Positions 1 to 4,800 of a stretch of DNA of 5,286 nucleotides are shown here, one piece after another; within the stretch, counting starts at the first letter, position 1; each line of letters starts with the position of its first letter. Below the pieces are notes generated by a model, which saw only the letters and a list, made by a program, of their open reading frames with translations, was not told the origin of the DNA and ran no database searches. The position numbers were made by a program, and so were the translations under genes. Source of the stretch: an uncultured Haemophilus sp. (GTDB taxonomy: Bacteria; Pseudomonadota; Gammaproteobacteria; Enterobacterales; Pasteurellaceae). The stretch covers positions 1 through 5,286 of the forward strand of contig CABSZQ010000116.1 in assembly GCA_902482195.1 (NCBI GenBank), written 5' to 3'.

Positions 1-456
1 GTTGGTGTCGTGGTTTTCCACTTCACCCCATTGATTTTTCGGTGGGGGCAATAATGCATCTAAAATACGATCTTCCGCCGCATCTTCTGCTTTCGCACGA
101 TTTTTCGCAATTTCTTGTTGGCGAACCAATTTCATCGCACTGTCCGTTAAATCACGGATAATGGAATCCACTTCTTTCCCCACATAGCCCACTTCGGTGA
201 ACTTCGTTGCTTCCACTTTAATGAACGGTGCATTAGCTAATTTTGCAAGACGGCGTGCAATCTCGGTTTTCCCCACACCTGTTGGCCCAATCATTAAAAT
301 ATTTTTAGGGGTGACTTCATGGCGAAGTGGTTCTTGCAACTGCATTCTTCTCCAACGGTTACGCAACGCGATCGCAACTGCTCTTTTCGCCTCTTTTTGG
401 CCGATAATATGTTGATCTAATTCGGAAACAATTTCACGAGGGGTCATTTCAGACAT
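1..456 (-). CDS. hslU: HslU, AAA+ ATPase subunit of the HslVU protease (N-terminal 152 codons, runs off left edge)
   Basis: HslU is the hexameric cytoplasmic unfoldase that recognises, unfolds and threads proteins into the HslV peptidase. The translation from the ATG at 456-454 begins [10 protein letters not shown] and follows the HslU N-domain. Seen directly: a Walker A loop GPTGVGKT at residues 57-64 and the substrate-gripping pore loop GYVG at residues 90-93. A charged stretch at about 112-135 then leads into the variable I-domain, where the window ends in frame at codon 152. The family is usually about 440 residues, so roughly two thirds of the gene lies outside, including Walker B and the sensor motifs. 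The start lies 9 bases after the hslV stop. Its ribosome binding site (AAGGA on the minus strand, about 463-467) overlaps that stop codon, so translation is probably coupled to hslV. No promoter is seen between the two genes, so hslU presumably shares the hslV transcript. The identification is very secure. Confidence 0.97.
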   Translation of the reverse strand, partial: MSEMTPREIVSELDQHIIGQKEAKRAVAIALRNRWRRMQLQEPLRHEVTPKNILMIGPTGVGKTEIARRLAKLANAPFIKVEATKFTEVGYVGKEVDSIIRDLTDSAMKLVRQQEIAKNRAKAEDAAEDRILDALLPPPKNQWGEVENHDTN

Positions 457-465
457 AATTTTTCC

Positions 466-996
466 TTATTTATTCGGTAATTCTTCAATAGTGAAATTTG
501 TATTGGTAAACACGCAAATATCACCGGCAATTTTTAAAGATTTTTCCACAATTTCGCGTGCTGATAAATCGGTATTTTCCACCAATGCACGAGCGGCCGA
601 CAACGCATAATTACCGCCGGAACCGATAGCAAGAATTTGATCTTCTTCCGGTTGTACCACATCACCAATACCGGTAATGATTAAACTTTCTTTTTCATCC
701 GCCACAATCAACATTGCTTCTAACTTGCGTAACGCACGATCGGTTCGCCAATCTTTGGCTAATTCTACAGCAGCTTTTAACAAATGCCCTTGATGCATTT
801 CTAATTTACGCTCAAATAATTCAAATAAAGTGAACGCATCAGCTGTGCCGCCTGCGAAACCGGCTAGAACTTTGCCATTATATAAACGGCGTACTTTGCG
901 GGCATTCCCCTTCATCACTGTATTGCCTAGTGAAACCTGTCCATCGCCCCCAACAACTACTTGGCCATTACGACGTACGCTTACAATTGTTGTCAT
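466..996 (-). CDS. hslV: HslV, threonine peptidase subunit of the HslVU protease
   Basis: HslV forms the double hexameric ring that degrades proteins fed to it by HslU, a bacterial counterpart of the proteasome beta subunit. The protein is 176 residues, the same length as E. coli HslV. Seen directly: Met1 is followed by TTIVSVRR, so removal of Met exposes the catalytic N-terminal Thr (residue 2). The Asp at 18 and Lys at 34 (17 and 33 in mature numbering) complete the expected active-site region. The GSGG loop lies at 125-128 and the RALV helix at about 136-139. No catalytic residue is missing. The ATG at 996-994 is fixed by the need for Thr2 and by a GAAGGA ribosome binding site 8 bases upstream. 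It is the first gene of an operon with hslU and diverges from aphA. A sigma-32-type promoter about 35 bases upstream suggests heat-shock induction, as known for the enterobacterial operon. Confidence 0.98.
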   Translation of the reverse strand: MTTIVSVRRNGQVVVGGDGQVSLGNTVMKGNARKVRRLYNGKVLAGFAGGTADAFTLFELFERKLEMHQGHLLKAAVELAKDWRTDRALRKLEAMLIVADEKESLIITGIGDVVQPEEDQILAIGSGGNYALSAARALVENTDLSAREIVEKSLKIAGDICVFTNTNFTIEELPNK

Positions 997-1031
997 TCTT
1001 TTTATCCTTCTTTTAAGAAAAGTTACTCGTT

Positions 1032-1060
1032 ATATGGCGATCGATTCCACCAAATTCAAG
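1032..1060 (-). promoter_or_regulatory. Sigma-32 (heat-shock) type promoter for hslVU
   Basis: Read on the minus strand, CTTGAAT (1060-1054) is followed after 14 bases by CGCCATAT (1039-1032). The RpoH consensus is CTTGAAA, 13-15 bases, CCCCATNT. That gives 6 of 7 matches in the -35 element, one mismatch in the -10 element, and correct spacing. Transcription should start near 1025, leaving a leader of about 29 bases before hslV. TATAAC at 1034-1029 could give some sigma-70 transcription from the same place, but it has no well-spaced -35 partner. The leader contains a small dyad (TTCTT-AA-AAGAA) next to the ribosome binding site, which is probably too weak to matter. Assignment rests on sequence match plus the known heat-shock control of this operon. 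Confidence 0.82.
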
Positions 1061-1103
1061 GGGAAATTTTTCTTTGATGCTTTATTAAACAAACATCTCA
1101 AAA

Positions 1104-1125
1104 AAATGTGACAAAGATCACTTTT
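1104..1125. promoter_or_regulatory. CRP (cAMP receptor protein) binding site upstream of aphA
   Basis: The core TGTGA-CAAAGA-TCACT (1107-1122) matches the CRP half-sites TGTGA-N6-TCACA at 9 of 10 positions. About 18 of 22 bases match the full E. coli consensus, including the A and T flanks. Its centre is 1114.5. That lies about 42 bases before the start predicted from the extended -10 at 1143-1150 (class II position) and 71.5 bases before the start predicted from the promoter at 1151-1179 (a class I position in correct helical phase). Either geometry would allow activation of aphA when cAMP is high. It lies some 89 bases upstream of the hslV start, so an effect on hslV is less likely. Confidence 0.82.
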
Positions 1126-1128
1126 TTA

Positions 1129-1148
1129 AATAGCAAACGATTGCTATT
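1129..1148. promoter_or_regulatory. Palindromic operator resembling a PurR/LacI-family site
   Basis: AATAGCAA-ACGA-TTGCTATT is a perfect inverted repeat with 8-base arms and a 4-base centre. The inner part GCAAACGATTGC agrees with the PurR consensus ACGCAAACGTTTGCGT at 11 of 12 core positions. The outer two bases on each side differ. A central CG with GCAA/TTGC arms is typical of LacI-family operators, so another family member could be the ligand. It sits between the CRP site and the aphA promoters and overlaps the extended -10 at 1143-1150, a position suited to repression. The regulator is inferred; the palindrome itself is plain. Confidence 0.5.
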
Positions 1149-1150
1149 AT
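1143..1150 (+). promoter_or_regulatory. Candidate aphA promoter 1 (extended -10, CRP class II geometry)
   Basis: TG-C-TATTAT forms an extended -10 element without a recognisable -35 (the expected place is a run of T at 1122-1127). The predicted start is about 1156-1157. That puts the CRP site at about -42, the standard class II position, where CRP substitutes for a poor -35. The palindrome at 1129-1148 overlaps it. The promoter at 1151-1179 is an alternative or second promoter. Confidence 0.45.
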
Positions 1151-1179
1151 TTCACACCTTTATTTTAAAGGAATATGAT
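1151..1179 (+). promoter_or_regulatory. Candidate aphA promoter 2 (sigma-70)
   Basis: TTCACA (1151-1156), a 17-base spacer and TATGAT (1174-1179) each differ from the sigma-70 consensus by one base. The expected start near 1186 gives a 31-base leader ending in the aphA ribosome binding site GAGGA (1208-1212). The CRP site would then be at -71.5. By sequence alone this is the better of the two aphA promoters. Confidence 0.55.
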
Positions 1180-1216
1180 TTGTTACAAGTAAAACAAACT
1201 ACTTAATGAGGAAAAC

Positions 1217-1924
1217 ATGAAAAATTTACTTAAACTTTCTGCCATTGCAATTTTAGCGGCAAGCGCAGTCTCTACTTTTGCATCAAACAAAGAACCTTAC
1301 ACTGAACAAGGTACGAATGCTCGTGAAATGACAGAGCAAAAACCGATTCACTGGATCTCTGTTGAGCAGTTGAAAAAAGAATTGGAAGGCAAAGCACCCA
1401 TTAATGTGAGCTTCGACATTGACGATACTGTACTTTTCAGTAGCCCTTGTTTCTATCACGGCCAAGAAAAATACTCACCAGGTAAAAATGATTACTTAAA
1501 AAATCAAGATTTCTGGAATGAAGTGAATGCAGGTTGTGACCAATATTCTATTCCAAAACAAATTGCGGTGGATTTAATTAATATGCACCAAGCACGTGGT
1601 GACCAAATTTATTTCATTACCGGTCGTACAGCGGGCGATAAAGATGGTGTGACACCAGTGCTACAAAAAGCCTTTAATATTAAAGACATGCATCCCGTAG
1701 AATTCATGGGTGGTCGCAAACTTCCAACTAAATATAACAAAACACCGGGTATTATTGAGCACAAAGTAAGTATTCACTATGGTGACAGCGATGACGATAT
1801 CCTAGCCGCAAAAGAAGCAGGTATTCGTGGTATTCGTTTAATGCGTGCCGCTAACTCAACTTATCAACCAATGCCAACCCTTGGTGGCTACGGTGAAGAA
1901 GTATTGATTAACTCAAACTACTAA
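1217..1924 (+). CDS. aphA: AphA, periplasmic class B acid phosphatase
   Basis: AphA is a secreted, metal-dependent HAD/DDDD-superfamily phosphatase that removes phosphate from 5'-nucleotides and other organic phosphomonoesters in the periplasm. In Haemophilus such enzymes are thought to help salvage nucleotides and nicotinamide precursors. Seen directly in 235 residues: a signal peptide (Lys2, Lys6, hydrophobic 7-18, likely cleavage after STFA at 22). Motif I is FDIDDT at 66-71 (nucleophile Asp67, acid/base Asp69). Motif II is TGR at 135-137 and Lys175 is the motif III lysine. The metal-binding GDSDDD at 189-194 includes Asp190 and Asp194. Spacing between these residues equals that of E. coli AphA (44, 46, 112, 152, 167, 171), so the enzyme looks intact. 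A GAGGA ribosome binding site 4 bases before the ATG fixes the start. It diverges from hslV, stands alone before a hairpin terminator, and probably responds to CRP and a LacI-family repressor. Confidence 0.96.
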   Translation: MKNLLKLSAIAILAASAVSTFASNKEPYTEQGTNAREMTEQKPIHWISVEQLKKELEGKAPINVSFDIDDTVLFSSPCFYHGQEKYSPGKNDYLKNQDFWNEVNAGCDQYSIPKQIAVDLINMHQARGDQIYFITGRTAGDKDGVTPVLQKAFNIKDMHPVEFMGGRKLPTKYNKTPGIIEHKVSIHYGDSDDDILAAKEAGIRGIRLMRAANSTYQPMPTLGGYGEEVLINSNY

Positions 1925-1934
1925 TCTTCCTAAA

Positions 1935-1943
1935 AAGTGCGGT
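1935..1943 (+). repeat. DNA uptake signal sequence (AAGTGCGGT), left arm of aphA terminator
   Basis: Exact Haemophilus-type 9-base core on the plus strand, which marks DNA for preferential uptake by competent Pasteurellaceae. It is followed by TTATTTT rather than the fuller CRATTTT extension. Confidence 0.9.
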
Positions 1944-1950
1944 TATTTTG

Positions 1951-1959
1951 ACCGCACTT
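1951..1959 (-). repeat. DNA uptake signal sequence, right arm of aphA terminator
   Basis: Exact core in reverse orientation (ACCGCACTT on the plus strand), paired with the copy 7 bases to its left. Confidence 0.9.
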
Positions 1960-1986
1960 TTCTTATCTGATTAACCATCTTAATTT

Positions 1987-2015
1987 TTAAAAAGTTTCTA
2001 GGAATATGCTAAAAT
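1987..2015 (+). promoter_or_regulatory. Candidate rmuC promoter
   Basis: TATGC-TAAAAT includes an extended -10 (TGC at 2007-2009, TAAAAT at 2010-2015), with a weaker -35 TTAAAA (1987-1992) at 17-base spacing. The predicted start is near 2022, leaving a leader of about 18 bases with the AGGAG ribosome binding site at 2028-2032. It lies after the aphA terminator, so rmuC probably has its own transcript. Confidence 0.6.
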
Positions 2016-2031
2016 TTTTGCGTTTCTAGGA
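1994..2031 (+). repeat. Pair of 10-base direct repeats around the rmuC -10 element
   Basis: GTTTCTAGGA occurs at 1994-2003 and again at 2022-2031, with starts 28 bases apart. The first copy lies in the promoter spacer. The second covers the predicted transcription start and part of the ribosome binding site. They could be a two-site operator, or chance similarity in an AT-rich leader. No regulator is recognised. Confidence 0.4.
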
Positions 2032-2039
2032 GCCTATTT

Positions 2040-3650
2040 ATGTCAGAACTCACGTCTAATCAATATTTAATTATCATTGCCGTGCTGGTTTTTATCAGTA
2101 TTGTGATGCTTTTTCTATTAAGCCGTAGCAAACGAGATACGCAAGAATTACAACAAGATCTCAATAAAACCATCGGTGATTACAACCAATTAGCTGAGCG
2201 TTTTGATGCTTTAAACGCAGTCAAAAATCAATTAGAACAACAAGCCGTTAAAGCACAAACTCATGCGGAAGGATTGCAAACTCGCCTTAATGAACGTGAT
2301 GAAAAAATCCAATATTTAGAAAAAGAATTGGATGAAGAACAGCTCCGACACGATCAAATTGGCGGACAAATTACCGCATTAAAAGAACGCTTTGGGATCG
2401 CGTCAGCACAAGCCGAAAGCTTACAAGGTCAATTACAACAAGCGCAAGAAAATGTGCTTAGAAAAGAACAAGAGCAGCAAAAAACGCAGGAAAAATTGAC
2501 CGCACTTTCACAAGAATTAACGGAGTTGAAAACCACCCTTTCCGAAAAAGAAAAGCATTTTGCCGAACAGCAACAGCATATTGAACAATCCAAACAACAA
2601 CTAGGCGTAGAATTCCAAAATCTGGCCAACCGCATTTTGGAAGAAAAAAGCCAATCCTTTAATCAAACCAATCAAACCGCATTGGAAACCTTGTTGAAGC
2701 CTTTCCGTGAACAAATCGAAGGCTTTCAAAAACGGGTCAATGAAATCCATTCGGAATCGGTGAAAGGCAATGCGGGTTTAGAAGCGGAAATCAAAAAGGT
2801 GTTGGAAATTGGCTTAAATATGTCGAAAGAAGCCAATAATTTAACCTCTGCACTAAAAGGTGAAAAGAAAACCTTAGGTAACTGGGGAGAAGTACAACTT
2901 GAGCGCGCACTTCAGTTGGCTGGTTTGATTGAAAACGTGCATTACAGTGCACAAGCCCATTTTAAAGATGAGCAAGGCGGTCGAAACTATCCTGATTTTG
3001 TGCTGAATCTGCCCGATGAAAAAAACATTATCATTGATAGCAAAATGTCATTGAATGCTTATGAAAGTGCGGTCAATTCTGAGGATGAATTTGAACGTGA
3101 GCGTTTACTAAGGGAGCATATTAAAGCCCTGAAAAATCACATTGATGACTTGCACCGCAAGGATTACAGCAATTTGATTGGCATGCGCAGCCCTAATTTT
3201 GTCTTGATGTTCATCGCTGTAGAACCCGCTTATATTGAAGCCTTAAAATTAGACCCAAGTCTGTTTAATTATGGGTATGAGAAAAATGTCATTATGGTTT
3301 CACACACAACTCTCATGCCAATTTTACGCACAGTGGCAAATTTATGGCGTATCGAACGAGGTAATGCTGAGGCGAAAGAAATCGCAGAAAAAGCAGGCGA
3401 AATTTACAACCAGATTTGCTTGGTAGCAGAACGTTTGAGCAAACTGGGCAATACCCTTTCCACCGTAAGTAATCAATATAACAGTACTGTTACCGCTCTT
3501 GTGGGCCAACAAGGTTTAGTGGGGAAAGTAGAGCGATTTAAAGACTTGTCAGCGAAGGCTAACAAGAGCATGCCAAACGTTGAATTGCTCAATAATGACG
3601 TGGATTTAACGCGACTCTCCCTTATCACTACCGAGAACGGGGTAAAATAA
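2040..3650 (+). CDS. rmuC: RmuC, membrane-anchored coiled-coil protein with nuclease-like domain
   Basis: RmuC was named in E. coli because its loss raises inversion at short inverted repeats. It is thought to limit recombination through a PD-(D/E)XK-like nuclease fold, but its exact reaction is not established. Seen directly in 536 residues: a transmembrane helix at about 9-27 followed by basic residues, so the bulk should face the cytoplasm. A long Gln/Glu/Lys-rich coiled coil spans about 33-275. The conserved RmuC domain covers about 275-500, with GNWGE at 280-284, PDF at 318-320 and IIIDSK at 330-335. Asp319, Asp333 and Lys335 are candidate catalytic or metal-binding residues. It is some 60 residues longer than the E. 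coli protein (about 475), probably mostly in the coiled coil. AGGAG lies 7 bases before the ATG. It stands alone between its own promoter and terminator. Two uptake signals lie inside it. Family assignment is secure, molecular function less so. Confidence 0.94.
   Translation: MSELTSNQYLIIIAVLVFISIVMLFLLSRSKRDTQELQQDLNKTIGDYNQLAERFDALNAVKNQLEQQAVKAQTHAEGLQTRLNERDEKIQYLEKELDEEQLRHDQIGGQITALKERFGIASAQAESLQGQLQQAQENVLRKEQEQQKTQEKLTALSQELTELKTTLSEKEKHFAEQQQHIEQSKQQLGVEFQNLANRILEEKSQSFNQTNQTALETLLKPFREQIEGFQKRVNEIHSESVKGNAGLEAEIKKVLEIGLNMSKEANNLTSALKGEKKTLGNWGEVQLERALQLAGLIENVHYSAQAHFKDEQGGRNYPDFVLNLPDEKNIIIDSKMSLNAYESAVNSEDEFERERLLREHIKALKNHIDDLHRKDYSNLIGMRSPNFVLMFIAVEPAYIEALKLDPSLFNYGYEKNVIMVSHTTLMPILRTVANLWRIERGNAEAKEIAEKAGEIYNQICLVAERLSKLGNTLSTVSNQYNSTVTALVGQQGLVGKVERFKDLSAKANKSMPNVELLNNDVDLTRLSLITTENGVK
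2499..2507 (-). repeat. DNA uptake signal sequence inside rmuC
   Basis: ACCGCACTT on the plus strand. In the rmuC frame it reads ACC GCA CTT (Thr-Ala-Leu, residues 154-156) within the coiled coil, where sequence constraint is low. Confidence 0.9.
3065..3073 (+). repeat. DNA uptake signal sequence inside rmuC, with extended match
   Basis: AAGTGCGGT followed by CAATTCT fits the longer uptake consensus with its T-rich tail. In the rmuC frame it is read as part of Glu-Ser-Ala-Val (342-345), just after the putative nuclease motif. Confidence 0.92.
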
Positions 3651-3674
3651 AGCATACCTGTTGAATTTTTCTTT

Positions 3675-3703
3675 AAAAGCGGCTATTTTCTTGCCGCTTT
3701 TTT
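3675..3703 (+). terminator. rmuC terminator hairpin
   Basis: AAAAGCGGC (3675-3683) pairs with GCCGCTTTT (3693-3701) around a 9-base loop. The T-run at 3698-3703 gives a classic intrinsic terminator 24 bases after the rmuC stop. Unlike the other two hairpins here it is not made of uptake signals. TTGAAT (3661-3666), 17 bases, TATTTT (3684-3689) inside the same region could be the promoter of the next gene. RNA starting near 3696 would lack the left arm and so escape termination. That promoter is speculative. Confidence 0.87.
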
Positions 3704-3721
3704 ATTTGAATTTTTATTTAT

Positions 3722-3726
3722 GAGGA
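3722..3726 (+). promoter_or_regulatory. Ribosome binding site that fixes the yqhA-family start
   Basis: GAGGA lies 5 bases before the ATG at 3732. An in-frame ATG at 3720 overlaps this site and has no binding site of its own, so 3732 is the better start. Confidence 0.8.
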
Positions 3727-3731
3727 ATTTT

Positions 3732-4289
3732 ATGGCAACGGAACAAAAAGAAATCTCGGATCCATGTGCAAAATATAATGAACAGACTAACTTTCTAAGC
3801 AAAACGATTTTTGCAAGTCGTTGGTTACAAGTGCCTATTTATTTAGGTTTAATTGTTGTACAAGGCATCTATGCCTACAAGTTTATGAAAAACTTGTGGT
3901 ATCTCATCACCAATGTTAATGAAATGGATGCAGACACCATTATGCTCGCCGTGCTCAATCTCATTGATGTAGTGATGATTGCGAACTTATTGGTGATGGT
4001 GACATTAGGTGGTTATGAGATTTTCGTTTCAAAACTTCGCACGAAAAACCACCCCGATCAACCTGAATGGATGAGCCATGTGAATGCGACAGTACTAAAA
4101 GTGAAACTTTCTATGTCAATTATCAGTATTTCGTCCATTCACTTATTGCAAACCTTTGTGAATGCCTCAAAAATTTCTGAAAAAACGATTATGTGGGAAG
4201 TGATTATTCATTTTTCTTTCTTGATTTCAGCGATTGCCATGGCTTATACCGACAAAATTCTCTACAGTACAAGCCACAAAAACCATTAA
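3732..4289 (+). CDS. yqhA: YqhA/UPF0114 family inner-membrane protein, function unknown
   Basis: The protein of 185 residues resembles E. coli YqhA (TIGR00645/UPF0114), a small multi-pass inner-membrane family without an established biochemical role. Shared blocks seen directly: [11 protein letters not shown] at 27-37, [15 protein letters not shown] at 86-100, ISSIHLL at 133-139 and [14 protein letters not shown] at 154-167. Four hydrophobic segments are visible at about 34-52, 70-93, 127-143 and 155-173, with a basic hydrophilic loop ([10 protein letters not shown]) after the second. Compared with E. coli it has about 20 extra polar residues at the N-terminus, including a Cys at 12, which do not look like a signal peptide. 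The start at 3732 is chosen from the GAGGA site. It lies 81 bases after rmuC, beyond that gene's terminator, and converges on hslR. No partner gene in the window suggests a function. Confidence 0.88.
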   Translation: MATEQKEISDPCAKYNEQTNFLSKTIFASRWLQVPIYLGLIVVQGIYAYKFMKNLWYLITNVNEMDADTIMLAVLNLIDVVMIANLLVMVTLGGYEIFVSKLRTKNHPDQPEWMSHVNATVLKVKLSMSIISISSIHLLQTFVNASKISEKTIMWEVIIHFSFLISAIAMAYTDKILYSTSHKNH

Positions 4290-4295
4290 TACCAA

Positions 4296-4304
4296 AAGTG
4301 CGGT
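4296..4304 (+). repeat. DNA uptake signal sequence, left arm of shared terminator
   Basis: Exact AAGTGCGGT followed by CAAAATT, which partly fits the extended uptake consensus. Confidence 0.9.
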
Positions 4305-4312
4305 CAAAATTG

Positions 4313-4321
4313 ACCGCACTT
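4313..4321 (-). repeat. DNA uptake signal sequence, right arm of shared terminator
   Basis: Exact core in reverse orientation. On the minus strand it continues CAATTTT, a full match to the extended uptake consensus. Confidence 0.92.
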
Positions 4322-4328
4322 TTATTTT

Positions 4329-4724
4329 CTAGAACTCATCTTGATGTTTAAATTTCAATAAATCTCGACGTTCTTTTTTATTTGGACGACGATCAGGATG
4401 TGGCATTGAAAGGGCATTATTTTTTCTTGCCCACGCCATTTCTTCCCGTTTTTTCACACTCTGCGCCGTTTCTTGGTAAAGCAGTTGTGCTTCTGGCGCA
4501 CCACGACGTTGATCGCTCAAAGCAATCACTTCAATTTCTTTTTCATCGCTACCTTGGCGGAGTTTAATCATTGCACCAACTTCTACGGTTTTACTCACTT
4601 TAGCACGCTGACCGTTGTAATGGACTTTACCCCCTTCAATCATCGCTTTCGCGATGCTACGGGTTTTATAAAAACGTGCTGCCCAGAGCCATTTATCTAA
4701 TCGTACCTCGTTATTTTCAGCCAT
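4329..4724 (-). CDS. hslR: HslR, heat shock protein 15 (S4-domain ribosome-rescue factor)
   Basis: Hsp15 binds free 50S ribosomal subunits that still carry peptidyl-tRNA and helps recycle stalled translation. It is strongly heat-induced in E. coli. The protein is 131 residues against 133 in E. coli. Seen directly: an S4 RNA-binding domain at about 7-67 starting VRLDKWLWAARFYKTRS (7-23), with EGGKVHYNGQRAK at about 29-41. The basic tail (about 90-126) contains MPHPDRRPNKKERRDLLKF. The ATG at 4724-4722 has an AGGA site 6 bases upstream and matches the E. coli N-terminus. A longer reading from 4826 would add 34 hydrophobic residues unlike any HslR and would overlap nudE, so it is not used. It is a single gene here, convergent with the yqhA-family gene and divergent from nudE. 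No convincing heat-shock promoter is seen. Confidence 0.95.
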   Translation of the reverse strand: MAENNEVRLDKWLWAARFYKTRSIAKAMIEGGKVHYNGQRAKVSKTVEVGAMIKLRQGSDEKEIEVIALSDQRRGAPEAQLLYQETAQSVKKREEMAWARKNNALSMPHPDRRPNKKERRDLLKFKHQDEF

Positions 4725-4740
4725 AACTCTTCCTATTTCT

Positions 4741-4800
4741 CTCACTTTGCGTATGATGAGCCAATAACAAGATAATAGGGCTAATATCATGAAAAAACAA
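4741..4800. promoter_or_regulatory. Divergent hslR/nudE promoter region with overlapping -10 elements
   Basis: The only AT-rich core in the 64-base gap is GATAATA (4771-4777). Leftwards it gives TATTAT (4777-4772) with TTGTTT (4800-4795) at 17 bases, a fair sigma-70 promoter for hslR. Rightwards it gives GATAAT (4771-4776) with a poor TTGCGT (4747-4752) at 18 bases for nudE, but the predicted start would be only a few bases before the nudE ATG. A sigma-32 reading leftwards (GTTGTTT, 14 bases, CCCTATTA) matches only in part. These assignments are tentative. Confidence 0.35.

Larger units (their letters stand above)
1933..1964 (+). terminator. aphA terminator built from two inverted uptake signals
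   Basis: AAAAGTGCGGT (1933-1943) pairs perfectly with ACCGCACTTTT (1951-1961) around a 7-base loop, giving an 11-bp stem followed by a T-rich tail. Both arms contain the 9-base uptake signal, one in each orientation. It begins 8 bases after the aphA stop and separates aphA from rmuC. Confidence 0.9.
4294..4323. terminator. Shared bidirectional terminator from two inverted uptake signals
   Basis: AAAAGTGCGGTCA (4294-4306) pairs with TGACCGCACTTTT (4311-4323), a perfect 13-bp stem with a 4-base loop. It lies 4 bases after the yqhA-family stop and 5 bases after the hslR stop on the other strand. T-runs follow the stem in both directions, better towards the right. Each arm carries one uptake signal. 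It can end both convergent transcripts. Confidence 0.9.

Noticed and set aside
197..415. Plus-strand open frame within hslU
   Set aside because: It is a shadow of the conserved HslU frame containing Walker A and the pore loop.
1006..1017. Small dyad TTCTT-AA-AAGAA in the hslV leader as an RNA thermometer
   Set aside because: A 5-bp AT-rich stem with a 2-base loop would not be stable. It does not resemble known thermometer families.
830..1111. Open frame on the plus strand opposite the start of hslV
   Set aside because: It is antisense to a fully conserved gene, has no ribosome binding site or recognisable protein features, and runs through the hslVU promoter.
1175..1192. Tiny leader ORF MICYK in the aphA leader, preceded by AAGGA
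   Set aside because: The binding site is only 2 bases from the ATG, the ATG falls in the -10 of the better promoter, and no attenuator structure follows.
3720..3731. Upstream ATG giving the yqhA-family protein four more residues
   Set aside because: It overlaps the GAGGA site that serves the ATG at 3732 and has no binding site of its own.
4382..4700. Plus-strand open frames opposite hslR
   Set aside because: They are overlapping antisense shadows of the S4-domain gene with no supporting features.
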